A stretch of 64,000 nt of DNA from Luidia sarsii. Its lineage: Eukaryota > Echinodermata > Asteroidea > Paxillosida > Luidiidae. Both the position numbers and the translations under genes were made by a program. Positions 11,110 to 22,051 of this stretch are shown piece after piece. A model generated the notes under the pieces. It was not told the origin of the DNA. It saw nothing but the letters and a program-made list of their open reading frames with translations, and ran no database searches. Where the stretch lies: NCBI GenBank assembly GCA_949987565.1, contig OX465114.1, positions 4,864,832-4,928,831 on the forward strand. Reading direction: 5' to 3'. Every line of letters starts with the position of its first letter. Positions within the stretch are counted from its first letter, which is position 1.

Positions 11110-11770
11110 ATGTAACCCGGAAAACCCACACAATGTGGGGAAAGCTAGCAAACAGCCTAAAAAAAAGAGCAAAAACCATCCAGTGATCGGAGGAGAAAAT
11201 GCAGGGTGTTTTGAAAAAAAAAAAATTGCAACGCTATCTTGGCTCATAGAAAAAAAAATCACTAGCTACTTCATTCAACTTAAAAAAAAATAAAAATACA
11301 AGTTCCAAACAAATGAAATGACTCAACCAAACACGATCCGACTAACTTAATTTAACCTAAAAAATCCTATGAAAACAAAATCCAACTGACACGTTCCATG
11401 ACCAAACCAACCAATGACCAAGAACCTTAGACTCACACCTTTTTAAACCAATTTACCATATCCAGACCTAACCTAAACAACAAAGTGACCAAACCAAGAG
11501 ATGGACCAAACCAAGAGATAGACCAAACCAAGAGATAGACCAGACCAAGAGATAGACCAAACCATGAAATATAACCCAATACAACACAACTCTATATCAA
11601 AACAACAAAAAGGAGTATACAACACAGCACTCAATGGGATGAAGCTCAAAGGGTACAACTAAAGTAACTGAGCCACTCGGCAAACCCAACTTTCAGGGCA
11701 GAGCTCGAGATCTCCAAAATGGGTCTTCACCCTCCTCTGCCAGTCTGCAAACTGGAGGGCCTACACATGT
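11110..11770 (+). mobile_element. Family D repeat, copy 2 (continues at 12794-12830)
   Basis: This is a direct-orientation match to 1893-3199 without the 695 bp insert. It has a local expansion of an AGAGATAGACCAAACCA unit at 11495-11565. The copy is interrupted at the TA of CATGTACTGTACAGG by a family A element and resumes at 12794. Confidence 0.75.
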
Positions 11771-11771
11771 A

Positions 11772-12793
11772 TCCTCCAGTAACCGGTTTTCGACGATATA
11801 AGGACTTTTCTTCAAAGTGAACAATGTGGACGAAAGTATCACACTAAAAGAGGTCTCAGTCACTTTCTCCACACCACTGACTATTAGAATAATCATAGAG
11901 AAGGTTGATCAAGCCTGGCAGTTCCAAAAGATTACCCGTTTTTTTTTACGTCCGCGGCGCACCGCGCAGTAAGCACCGTGACCTATTTTCGTTGGTGGTG
12001 TTTAATAAGGTGTCCCAGTGCAGCCAAACGCAAAATAAATTCTTAAAATAACTCAAAATGCTGTGTGGCACTGTAAAATTCTTCCCTGTATGTTTTTTTT
12101 GTGTTCATCTTTTTTTTTTCGACACTGCTTCTAACACTTTCCTCAAATCATTCATAATTTATGTTTAAAACGTATTGGTCTGGTTGATGTCTTCTTTTGT
12201 GACGTTTAAAAAACTCCACAATCCTCTTTCTCACTGCTTCTTCAGTTATTACCTTTCCCAATGTCACTCCAGAGACATATTTCCTCCTTCTTGGTTCTTT
12301 CTCTAGCTGCCCTTTTATTTTTTTCATTTTTTATATAAGCCTATTGGGCCATGTTACTTTTTGTCTTTAAATGATAATATTATTATTTTTTTAAATTATA
12401 TAAGGGAGACGCCCTATAGGAGCCTCCATTATCCATAGTTTTTACCCAGAACGGACTGTCTCAAGTTGCGTGATATATTTGTTTTCTACGGATGTTGGGG
12501 TTTATTATGGTACACTCAGATTTTTTTAGGACCAACAATAAAGAAAACTGGAGCTTTGAAGCAACTGCCAATTTTGTACCTAGGAAGATAGACCCCAAAA
12601 GAGCAACTTTTTGAATAACACAAGTTTGGCCTACTGGAAAAGCCTTAATTTTCCACATTTTTGGTGACGGACAAGAGCAGGAAACCAACTGTAAGATAGA
12701 AGTCTGAGATCGTTATACGGAGTTGGTTTCATCGTGCGATTTAGAAGGCTAAGCGTCGAAAACGTGTACCGTCGAAAACGGGGGTTCCCACGA
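11772..12793 (+). mobile_element. Family A element, complete copy (1,022 bp) with TA target duplication
   Basis: The element starts TCCTCCAGTAACCGGTTTTC and its other end reads, on the opposite strand, TCGTGGGAACCCCCGTTTTC, giving imperfect inverted termini that share a TTTTCGACG core. It is flanked by TA at 11770-11771 and 12794-12795. The empty site is preserved in family D copy 1 at 3198-3199. No ORF is conserved between copies, so it is a non-autonomous element. The TA target is shared with Tc1/mariner and some other families; the class is not decided. Confidence 0.85.
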
Positions 12794-12829
12794 TACTGTA
12801 CAGGACATGGTACTACTGAAAGGAAACAG

Positions 12830-12986
12830 GTCAACTCGTACCCAAACCGACTCGTACTCTGACCAACTCGTGGTTTGGTCAACTCATACCCGTGTCAACT
12901 CGTACCCGTGCCAACTCGTACCTGTGCCAACTCGTGCCCGCACCAACTTGTACCCGCGCCAACTCGTACCCGCGCCAACTCGTGCT
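12830..12986 (+). repeat. CCAACTCGTACCCGTG minisatellite
   Basis: About nine to ten imperfect copies of a 16-17 bp unit (CAACTCGTACCCGTGC and variants) are arranged head to tail. The array lies between two opposed family A ends, directly after the family D remnant. It creates a short spurious open frame. Confidence 0.9.
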
Positions 12987-13056
12987 CCCATAAAATAATT
13001 CACGGAGAATGGGTTGACTTGAATTCTAACAAACCTTTGTGAAGTGTCCAGTTATT

Positions 13057-13180
13057 ATTATCGTGGGAACCCCCGTTTTCGACGGTACACGTTTTCGGCG
13101 CTTAGCCTTCTAACTCACATCGCAAGATGAAAACAACTCCGTATAACGATGTCAGACTTCGTATCTTACAGTTAGTTTCC
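13057..13180 (-). mobile_element. Family A end fragment
   Basis: The segment beginning TCGTGGGAACCCCCGTTTTC is the reverse complement of 12680-12793 with a few substitutions. Beyond about 13180 the similarity stops. Together with the copy at 11772-12793 it makes a local inverted pair of about 115 bp enclosing the minisatellite. Confidence 0.8.
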
Positions 13181-13540
13181 TGTTCTTTCCCGTACACAGC
13201 ACCCTCAATAATCGGACATTCTCCTCGCAGCAAGGCGAATAAACATTCCGTCGGCGTAAAAAGAAAGTCCACGTGGGAACGTGCGGTAGACTAGCATTTA
13301 GGAATGTCACGGTAAGTTACCGCGTGGCCGCGGTAGAAAAAGTCTAGTGGGAACACGGCTTTAGAAAACAAAACAAAGTGGATACATACATGTTCTGTGT
13401 AGATGTAACTTAAAAACAAAAGAACAAAAACAAAGTACATGGAGCCTGTACATAATACCGTACATGTAGCAGGCAGCCCTGCTACACACACACTCGCACA
13501 GACCATGCACAGACCCACTGCGCCCGGACCTGTCAGAATG

Positions 13541-13858
13541 TCATTGATTTGCGAGGTGTTTCTTTTCATTCTCATGATCTTGAGAGAAATCATGAAGTGG
13601 TGTAGATTGAGGTTGAAGTTTTGGGGGTTGGGGTGTGGGGGAAGGTAGAGGTTTTTTAGGTTCAGGCTGATTCGATCGTTGTTCTTCAGCTTGTAGTTGT
13701 AAAGCATTGGTGTACAAATCATCAAAGCCCGTAGAACTCTGTAATAATGATGATGATGATGATGATGATGATGGTGGTAGTTTAGGTTTTGGAGATTCAG
13801 GAGGTTCAAAATCATCCTTTTTGATCGATGAAGGTTCTTTATTGAGACTAGACACTAG
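13541..13858 (-). CDS. Possible Pro/Ser-rich terminal exon, product unknown
   Basis: An open frame follows a plausible acceptor (TTAATTCTAG) and runs to a TGA at 13541. It includes DDFEPPESPKPKLPP, a serine run encoded by the GAT/ATC microsatellite at 13747-13772, and GFDDLYTNALQLQAEEQ. There is no in-frame ATG, so if real it is a last coding exon on the minus strand, head-to-head with the FAM162-like gene. Composition is low-complexity and I do not recognise the family. It may be chance or transposon-derived. Confidence 0.3.
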   Translation of the reverse strand, partial: LVSSLNKEPSSIKKDDFEPPESPKPKLPPSSSSSSSSLLQSSTGFDDLYTNALQLQAEEQRSNQPEPKKPLPSPTPQPPKLQPQSTPLHDFSQDHENEKKHLANQ

Positions 13859-14331
13859 AATTAACCAGTTTGCATATTACAACTGTATTTTTTTATAGCA
13901 ATTTGTAAATTATTGAACCATCGTAAACACCCACCTCTAACTCCATACCGCTTCCAACGAATTGATAATATCTTTTTGACGATTATGTTAAATTGTCTTT
14001 GAGCATCTAACCCAGTACCCCTAGATAAGACATTCGTTTTAGTTGACCACGTAGTATGGAATACACGTTAGCTTTAATAGATTACATGTAGTTAACTTAA
14101 TTTTAACATTCTACCGATATCTGTCATGTCCGTAAAAGAAGTTGAACTCGGAATAAAATCTTTCCACGCATCTGATACGTTATTTGATTGTTGAATCATA
14201 CCGACCGTGTACCTGACTACCTGTACTGTATGTACTACTATGACGGTATGACCCGATCCTTAATTTTATTACTATTAATTTGATAGTTGCTAAAAAACAA
14301 ATCATTGCTATCTTCTGCCTTTCTTTTCCAG

Positions 14332-14974
14332 TGAGTCAACATCACCCAAGCAGATGTAGACAACCAACTAATTCTGAGAAGAAAATGTTTGTGTGGACAG
14401 GCAAATACAAGACTGTGGAGGAAGTACCGGATTTTGTCTCGTAAAAAAAGACCCTTTATTTCTCTCTTTTTTAATTTAATGTACATCGGAATTTATCAGT
14501 AACGATATTCTCTGAATGACATGATTATAACAGACCGGTACTCAATATCTTATCAGTTGCCATATTTTTTGCATAAAGTCGTAGAGAGAATGAAAAAAGC
14601 AATTCATGTTCCATGTACTACCGGTAAGTAATTATACCTCAATTTTACAACTGATATTGGTATTTATGTTTGCACCTGATCTTCATTGGAGTATGCTCAT
14701 TACTTTCTTCTTAAACATGACATTGCTTTAATATTTATAGTTATCAAATGCTATGTAACTGATAATCATCCTTTTCTCTATATTTTTTTCACACAGTGAA
14801 GCAGCCCTCACGAATGTGAAAAGCAGGTTTCGTATTTATATCAACATGGGCATGGGTGTTGCCACCCTTATTGCAGCCATCGCCATGATTATTATTGGCA
14901 AGTCACGTGCCAGGAAGGGTGAAAGTATTTCCAAGCTGAATATGGAAAGACACCCTGAAATTTATCAGAAATGA
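14332..14974 (+). CDS. FAM162: FAM162/UPF0389 family protein, last two coding exons
   Basis: The coding exons are 14332-14440 and 14797-14974, bounded by TTTTCCAG, a GTAAAA donor and TTTCACACAG. The split serine codon (TC + T) joins them in frame. The first exon gives PTNSEKKMFVWTGKYKTVEE. The second gives ALTNVKSRFRIYINMGMGVA, one hydrophobic segment (VATLIAAIAMIIIG), and GKSRARKGESISKLNMERH before a TGA. This motif order (PTNxEKKxxVW, a central helix, GKxxAxxGESxxxxNxERH) is that of FAM162/UPF0389, small single-pass proteins of mitochondrial or other internal membranes; human FAM162A is linked to hypoxia-induced apoptosis. The first exon with the start codon and leader lies upstream and was not found; the exon begins in phase 1. 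No lesion is seen, so this is probably a functional host gene. Confidence 0.85.
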
Positions 14975-16250
14975 AGTCCTGTCAGAACTCCAGATGATAG
15001 GTATGAATGCTAAGAATACTTATTTACTGGGGACAATTATTGTGCCTTCACTTATGAATATCAGACTAGAACTGGAAATAGTAAGCAATATATGAACTCT
15101 AATTTCAATACCCTAAATAGATGTTATTATGAAGAGACCTTGGTCATGTTTTATGCTTTCTATTGCCTCAATTGTTTCTAATATATGTAAATGATTATGG
15201 CACCTTATTATATTTTAACATTCTTTAACAGCAGACAAAGCCTAAAATATATGTACGGTTTCTGTCCTGACTATATCGAAAACAAATCTGAATGAAATAT
15301 ATATGCCCTTTCTGTGATGAGAAGTACCGTATTATTAGGTCTTTTCTCTCTAGACATCCAACCCAGGTGGACTCACTCCATGTCTGCCCTGAGGTGACCG
15401 CCGAGTTCAACCCCATGTTGATTCCCACTAGGATCTTCATATCTCGCCCTGAGACAAAGTCGTCGCAGGGTTCTGCAAGCTCGTTTCTCCCTACACATGT
15501 CAATCTCTAAGACGAGCACTTGAACCCCTTGCGTGTTTTTGGAAGCTGCGCGCGAAGGTTTTCCCATAGTGCATAGGATTCTAAACAACATGACACTCGG
15601 TGGTGAAAGCAACGTTAAATTCTATGCACTGCTTTGTTTGATCTTTTAACAGTAAGATGCCAAAGACAGCAAGAAAAAGACTGCAGAAAAATGATACAGT
15701 CACAACACTCTGCAAATCACCTGAGAAGTGCAAGCGTTTGGTGACCTTTGTGCCATTGCTCTTCCTAGGGTGAAGTCACCCCTATCCGTTTCCCACTGCA
15801 GGTTTCGCACCAGGGAAAGTGACTCACCCTGGGGCCAAAATTATCAACCCTGAACTCATGGGGATGATGCTTGGGTGAAAAGTTCTAGTGAGAAATGGGC
15901 TTATTGTCACTGAGTCACCCCGAATAACTCTGAGGCCACCCCTGAAATTTGGTCTGTTGAGAAAAGGCCTATTGAAATGTGTGACGTGTACTATGTAGCC
16001 AGAATTATATACAATGTATTCTTAAATTTTCTTTTCTTTTTTCAAAAGTTCCCAGTGAGTTTTTCCTTTATTTGTTTTCTTTTTGTTAGTAAAGGGAATG
16101 ATAATGTAGAAAACTTGTCTTTAAATCCACATCGCTTATCTTTCGTTTCCCTTCTGTTTTAAGGTTTGGAACTGTTAGATCAGGGATAGAGTCGAGGTAA
16201 ATGATCAAGGTTAGATATTGGAGTGATGTACAAAAATGTTGCAAACTGCT
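14975..16250. other. Downstream of the FAM162-like gene: no feature recognised
   Basis: This is moderately AT-rich sequence expected to include the 3' UTR of the FAM162-like gene. A short GC-richer patch at 15300-15560 has open frames on both strands (for example CPFCDEKYRIIRSFLSRH on plus). No splice context, domain or repeat supports a gene there. Confidence 0.4.
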
Positions 16251-16320
16251 TACTGACTAAAATTACCAAAATGCAAATCTCAAAATTTACTGACTAAAAT
16301 TACCAAATTGCAGATCTCAA
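16251..16320 (+). repeat. Tandem duplication of a 35 bp unit
   Basis: The unit ACTGACTAAAATTACCAAA... followed by ATCTCAAAATTTA occurs twice in tandem with two differences, immediately before the hairpin at 16319. Confidence 0.8.
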
Positions 16321-16415
16321 AATTTAGTGGGCCTGACGTTTCGATCCTAGCAGGACCTTTCTCTGCCTTTGAGAAAGGTCCTGCTAGGATCGAAACGTCA
16401 GGCCCACTAAATTTT
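16319..16415. repeat. Perfect 45 bp hairpin (fold-back)
   Basis: Arms 16319-16363 and 16371-16415 are exact reverse complements around a 7 base loop (TGCCTTT). The arm contains GGGCCTGACGTTTCGATCCT. The perfect arms and tiny loop suggest a recent fold-back insertion or a snap-back replication product. Confidence 0.9.
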
Positions 16416-16554
16416 AAGGTTAAATATTGGTAACATTGGCAACTTCTGCCCTGACTGTAATTAATTGTAATTCAATGACGTTTTGCCCTTGCTGGACGTG
16501 ATAAATACGGAGTGAAGTTAGTGCTCAGTGCTTTGCCCGGTGGCGTGATAAAAA

Positions 16555-16625
16555 AAATCTTTCAGGCAGCTCGGGCGGGATTCGAACCCGCGACTCCCAA
16601 TTTCCAGTACGGGCTTAACATAACT
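16555..16625 (-). repeat. tRNA-derived SINE fragment
   Basis: On the minus strand the sequence reads CGCGGGTTCGAATCCCGC, a perfect T-arm/B-box (GGTTCGAATCC), preceded by an anticodon-arm-like TACTGGAAATTGGGAGTCG and followed by a T-run. The acceptor stem and D-arm/A-box are not convincing, so this is a SINE remnant and not a functional tRNA gene. Confidence 0.65.
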
Positions 16626-16737
16626 CGACAATGACTTGCATGTACATGTATATGAAATTTTAAAAATCTGTCTCACAAGAAAGAAAAAAAGCTTTCACAT
16701 CAAGGTGTGATTGCTTGTAACCCCTATAAGTTAGCTT

Positions 16738-17585
16738 ATCTGATTGGGTGTTAAAAACAATCTACAGTCACTCGCGTACGATTTTCATAAAGAGACAATC
16801 ACAATGCGTGCATCGCGTGCCGCAAGCTGCATGCACTCGCAGAATCTCCACTGATTTCTCCGAAACTACCCACTCGACGTTCCGACGTTCCGACGTTCTA
16901 GACAAAAATTCTGTGTGAGTTTCAATTCTAAACACCATCTGGTTTTTGATAAAAAAATAATAATTCACGGTTTTACGTGATTTCACCAGTTGTGTGATAA
17001 AGATACGGCCAGTTTGTCATCTACCCAGAATGAGATTTGAAGGTTTGCATGGTGAGAATAGCAGGATAATAGGTTTGCGGTGACGCCATGTAAATTTTCT
17101 TGCGAGTATGTGTGGTTCTGGTTTTTTTTTAAATTCACATCCTTTCGATTTCTAATTTGAGTATTGGTAGCCGATTTTGAGAAATTTCTCCACTTCGAAG
17201 GCCGCAGCCCACTTCCTAAGTACCGGGTAACTCAATTTTCTTGTCCTTGTTGGGAATTGCGTGTTTTCCAGCTTTTTCCGTTGGCATTTTTAAAGCCCAA
17301 ACACTGGCAGTACGTCATCGTTTAGCTCGCGAGTGTACACAAACTGCACGCAGTGCTAGGAGGGGGCACACCCGGGCACCTCATACTCCTAGTGTTATGG
17401 CAGTTATCCGTCCTGCACGTCACATCCCAGCAATCAGCGGCTGCTTTTTCGAAAAGATGGCTACGTACGGGAACGCGAATTCGACCTACAATTCCATGAT
17501 TTTTCTCTCTTTATGAAAATCAAACGCGAGTGACTCATAGGTAATTGTAGGTTGTATTTAACACCCAGTCAGATAAGCTAACTTG
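16738..17585. mobile_element. Probable terminal-inverted-repeat element (about 850 bp)
   Basis: The left end (AAGTTAGCTTATCTGATTGG, then CAGTCACTCGCGTACGATTT and TCATAAAGAG) recurs as the reverse complement at 17505-17585. The arms are about 65-75 bp with small gaps. An internal stretch (17236-17345) recurs at 63870-64000. No transposase is visible. Part of the right arm is read through by the protease-like frame at 17558, so the outer boundary is uncertain. Confidence 0.6.
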
Positions 17586-17824
17586 ATTTCTTGAGTTGCA
17601 TTGCCCTTTAACAAAATCTGACACAAGGTGGGATACTTTATAAAGCTACCTTCCACCCCTCTAATCAAAACTGTTTTTTCAAGCGGCAGGACCACACTCT
17701 GCAATATCAGTGACTTAGCAGTACCCGTGTCCCAAAGGATTCTAACATCATAGAATGTATCTTGTCTACTGCTGCATGACCATTGGACTTGAATGCTTAT
17801 AGCCATTTTCCATTTTGGTTGCAT
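17558..17824 (-). pseudogene. Retroviral-type aspartic protease fragment (gypsy-like)
   Basis: The frame VRILWDTGTAKSLIL contains the DTG active-site triad, followed by PLEKTVLIRGVEGSFIKYP, in the spacing of Ty3/gypsy retropepsins with the family's usual VLIQGVE-like strand. RT and integrase are not found beside it. It is an isolated relic whose end overlaps the right arm of the inverted-repeat element at 16738-17585. Confidence 0.75.
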
Positions 17825-20800
17825 ATATTATTGGGTCCGGACTCTCTGGAGTATGCTTAGATATACACTTTTGATTTTTAATTTCAAAACCCTGAACTTT
17901 AGTAACCCTAAAGGACCAGTTTCATCCGTGTGTACCCTAAAACATCTGCTAGCAATAAATGCAATGGGCTTTTCAAGTTGGTCCCTTTTTCAAACCTGTG
18001 GTCAATTACAAACTACAAACAGGCCGGTTATTTGGCCCACTGGGCCTTTCCAAACTGCCTTCGGTAGCAGGACAGGATTCATCACTTGAAGGATTCGAAC
18101 TATATTGCCTACTGAGCCGACTTTGCAGCAGCCATTTTTAAACCATGGTTTCAGAGATTTACTTCGGTTAGAGTCATATTTGTCAGAACTAAAAGAGTGT
18201 CTATGAACCAGCTCGAAGCCATCAGCCATGATGGCAGCCGCTTTTCCAACATTATTTACACCCCTATCAGCTGAACTTTTAACCTCTTCCATCAATTAGT
18301 TCCCCCAGTTTATCAAAATTGATTACGGGAGGTACCTATTAAAAGTGGGATGCTGAGCCTCATGTTCTCTGGGGATCCAGGTTGCCCGATGTCATTGCTT
18401 GAACACTGCGAGTCCCCAGGGTCAGGCCAACAGCAGGCCGGGCGTGGGTCGTCCGTTGGGCCATGGGTCCGCCGTCCGTAGCTCCTCAGCGTCAACAGGC
18501 TTGTCAACGTCAACGTTTGTGAAAATGTGGACAGTTCATGGTGTAATCCCATTCAGTGACACGACACCGCCTCTCTGTTGACCCGTGGAACAAAAAATGT
18601 ACGAGACACTTTAAGACCACTTGCCGTGTTCTTTGCTATATTCCATAGGGGTTAGTCTGTTTAACCATGGAGGAAGGCCCTTCCTCCATGGTTTAACCAC
18701 AAAGCAAGAACCTTGCTCTATGCGTGGACTAGGACAAATTGGCTAATATAGCAGGCCATGACGATCGGAAGGTGCTCTCATGGAAAGAGACTATATCAGG
18801 GACGCTTTGCAGCTCCCATGGTGTCGCAATAACATGTTTTCATGCCATCTGGGGTCTTGGCAATCATAAGTTGCGGTAGTGATCTTGGCTGATCAGTTCA
18901 TCTCATTATGGGTGTGCCGGTATAGAAATCGGTTGGAGTGTCCGGACTGGGTATTATTGGGTGATTTGTTCCTCAAATAAGGAGAGAAGATTGTCCAGGG
19001 TTTCAACAAGTATAGTTCCTCAAAGGAACTAGAATCGTCTGGGACGGGGGTTGTTGTGGGCTTGGGAAGGGTTAGCCCGGATGAACATTCCCGTATAGGT
19101 TTTTGGCATTTTTAGTCAGCAATGAGGGTTTTGTTTGGGAAAATATCCCTGAGTTGTTCATTGCTTTGGAAGTGCTGCCAATGTCTACTGTCTGCTCGTT
19201 GCAAATCACAGGATCGCAGGATTATAGGAGGTGCTGGCATTGTTTGGGTTCCAGTTTGTGGTATGTGAACAAGGGGTCGATTTTTGGGAGATACTTTGGT
19301 TGTTGAACAAGTTTGATCTCGGGTTTCGAGAAGTCACTGTTTGGTAGAAGTTTGATGTTATGACCGTTACTTCGAAGTATTCACTGTTATTATATTCCTT
19401 GCATATCGGAGACATTCTCCGTAGATGAATGCGTTGAATACGTGAGGGGTTGGGAAGACATTCTGAGTAGGTTTCCGTGGGTTTCTTGTCGAACCTTTGT
19501 GTGGAAACGATTACCTTTGAAATTGGTTCGGTCAAACGGGGAGGTCTCGTGGATAAGGTTGAAGTACATTGGGTTCACTTCTTGGATAAGGAACGGGGTA
19601 TTTTGCCAGGGGTATACATGTACATGTAGTTGGTTGTACAAGGGGTAGAGAATTAGTGTGGGTTATTGGAAGGTAGTTGCCACATTGTGAGTGATATCGG
19701 TTAGTTTAGCAGAGGTGGGAACACAACTTCGAATCGCACAACCTCGACCGTTGCCAATGTAATTTTCTTAAATGGAGACAGATTTACAATGGTTTAGTTT
19801 GTTGTGATGTTTTCCCTGTCCTCCGCTACTAACGTCAATAGACTGCTTGTACATGTATATAATTATGTACAATGTTACAATTGGAGCTATGGTGGGAGAG
19901 GCAAATTTGCTCTGTGATATATTACGTGACTCGCAATATTGTCTCTCTTTCGAAGAGTGGATAGTCTTGAGAAAGACTTGGGTTTGTCACGCTGGTAACC
20001 GCCTCAGGAACTTCATTGCGGTTACTCTGATGCGAATGAGTCCAGGGGTCGTTGGGCCCGCTGAGTCTTGGAGATGGCCAGTTGGTTGAGTGTGTGCATC
20101 CTCGTCCAGGAGGCATTGTGGTGTGGCCTGTTGCGGTTTGAGCGGAAGCTGAGATTGCGCCGATACGAGGTGGGAAGGCTGGGGGGTTGCGCTGGGCTAT
20201 TCCGGACGTGGGTGTAACCACATCTCCGAAAATGCCACGCGGGATCTTTTGGGCGTAAGTGTGGTTTGTCGGGAATAAAGTAACAATCGAAGGTTTGGCG
20301 GGAATTTTGGGCCGAATACGCGGCTATCTTTAGCTAGGTCGACGACCTGACCCAAGACTATCGGTACCGAGCCAAAGAAAGGTTCGGGTGCATGTGCTCG
20401 GCAAAACCCAGCCCGAAGAGGGTTAAAAGATTCGGATGCTTTTCAGAATTGAAATGAAAAATCGGATGAAAATTCGTAAACCTAACACACATTCTACGGC
20501 TGTTTTATGCCTACGGCATGTTCGATGTTTGAAAAATGATCGGATTCGCAAAAACATCCGAAACATAAAGGTGTTCGGTCGTTAAATTTGATTAGGTTTT
20601 TGGAAATGCATCCGAGTCGTAAACAATATGTTCGATTTTTCAAAACATTAGGTTTAAAAACATGTTACCTTCTGAAAAATACACCCGATACCATGTACAG
20701 TGTAATGTGTTCCAATCTGTTTGACCCGATTTCTGCTTCGTACGCCTCCCACTCATGTGTTCACCAAGCTCATCAGACCGCTAGTCCATCATCACTGGCG

Positions 20801-21095
20801 CCGGTGTGGCATACAGGCATACATGTACACTGTACATGTACAAATCACAACGATTGAGGAAGTTGGCCTCGTTATTTATCTTGATCCTGAGTTTCTCCAG
20901 ATGTTGGAAAGGAAACTCCTCAGAGATCTTCCGTTTGAAGATCAGAATTCTTCTGCGAAGACTGGCCTCTCTCGAATACTCGTACCGGTAGCAGATGCTG
21001 GCCATGGTAAATGATAAGGGAATTTGAACGAGGTACTGTGAGTGTGAGGACGATTATGGTAGAAATGAAGGACGATTGTCTAGGACGTGAGGGTA
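17825..21095. other. Repeat-like region without a recognised gene
   Basis: No domain, splice-supported exon or named transposon domain was identified. Minus-strand frames at 19206-19641 and 19922-20221 are Pro/Ser/Thr/Asn-rich (GIAQRNPPAFPPRIGAIS) and could be remnants of a retroelement ORF1, but this is a guess. Short ACATGT runs occur at 19615-19627 and 20819-20841. Confidence 0.35.
18660..18698. repeat. Palindromic 25 bp insert with 7 bp flanking duplication
   Basis: The core ATGGAGGAAGGCCCTTCCTC lies between TTTAACC repeats at 18660-18666 and 18692-18698 and forms a nearly perfect hairpin. It matches the palindrome at 3441-3463 in its arms (ATGGAGGAA and TTCCTCCAT), but differs in the centre and in the flanking 7-mer. 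Confidence 0.7.
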
Positions 21096-22049
21096 TCGTG
21101 GGAACCCCCGTTTTCGACGGTACACGGTTTCGACGCTTAGCCTTCTAACTCACATCGCACGATGAAAACAACTCCCTATAACGATTTTTAGACTTCGTAT
21201 CTTACAGTTGGTTTCCTGCTCTTGTCCTGCTCTTTTGGGGTCTATTTTCCTAGGTACAAAATTGGCAGTTGCTTCGAAGCTCCAGTTTTCTTTATTGTTG
21301 GTCCTAAAAAAATCTGAGTGTACCATAATAAACCCCAACATCCGTAGAAAACAAATATATCACGCAACTTGAGGCAATCCGTTCTGGGTAAAAACTATGC
21401 AGGCTCCTATAGTGCGTCTCGCTTATATAGTTTTTTTAAATACATTTTTTATTATTATTTAAAGACAAAAAGTAACATGGCCCGATAGGCTTTTATAAAA
21501 AATGAAAAAAATAAAAGAGCAGCTAGAGAAAGTACAAAGAAGGAGGAAGTGTGTCTCTTAAGGGACATTGGGAAAGGTCATAACTGAAGAAGCAGTGAGA
21601 AAGAGGATTGTGGAGTTTTTTTAAACGTCACAAAAGAAGACATCAACCAGACCAATACGTTTTAAGCATAAATTATGATTGGTTTGAAGCAGTGTCGAAA
21701 AAAAACCCCAAAGATGAACACAAAAAAACATACAGGGAAGAATGTTACAGTGCCACACAGCATTTTGAGTTATTTTAAGAATTTATTTTGCGTTTGGCTG
21801 CACTGGGACAGCTTACTAAACACCACCGACGAAAATAGGTCACGGTGCTTACTACGCGGTACGCCGCGGACGTCAACAAAACCGGGTAATCTTACGGAAG
21901 TGACAGGCTTGATCAACCTTCTCTATGATTATTTTAATAGTCTGTGGTGTGGAGAAGGTGACTGAGACCTCTTTTAGTGTGATGCTTTCGTCCACATTGT
22001 TCAGTTTGAAGAAAAGTCCTTATATCGTCGAAAACCGGTTACTGGAGGA
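21096..22049 (-). mobile_element. Family A element, complete copy (954 bp) with TA target duplication
   Basis: This copy is the reverse complement of 11772-12793 over its whole length, with scattered substitutions and small indels. It begins TCGTGGGAACCCCCGTTTTC and ends ACCGGTTACTGGAGGA. TA dinucleotides flank it at 21094-21095 and 22050-22051, as in the other complete copy. There is no conserved ORF. Confidence 0.85.
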
Positions 22050-22051
22050 TA

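Noticed and set aside
15225..15612. Possible gene in the GC-richer patch after the FAM162-like gene
   Set aside because: Open frames occur on both strands, but there are no splice sites in phase and no recognisable domain.
16555..16625. Functional tRNA gene
   Set aside because: The T-arm is perfect, but the acceptor stem and D-arm do not form. Best read as a SINE remnant.
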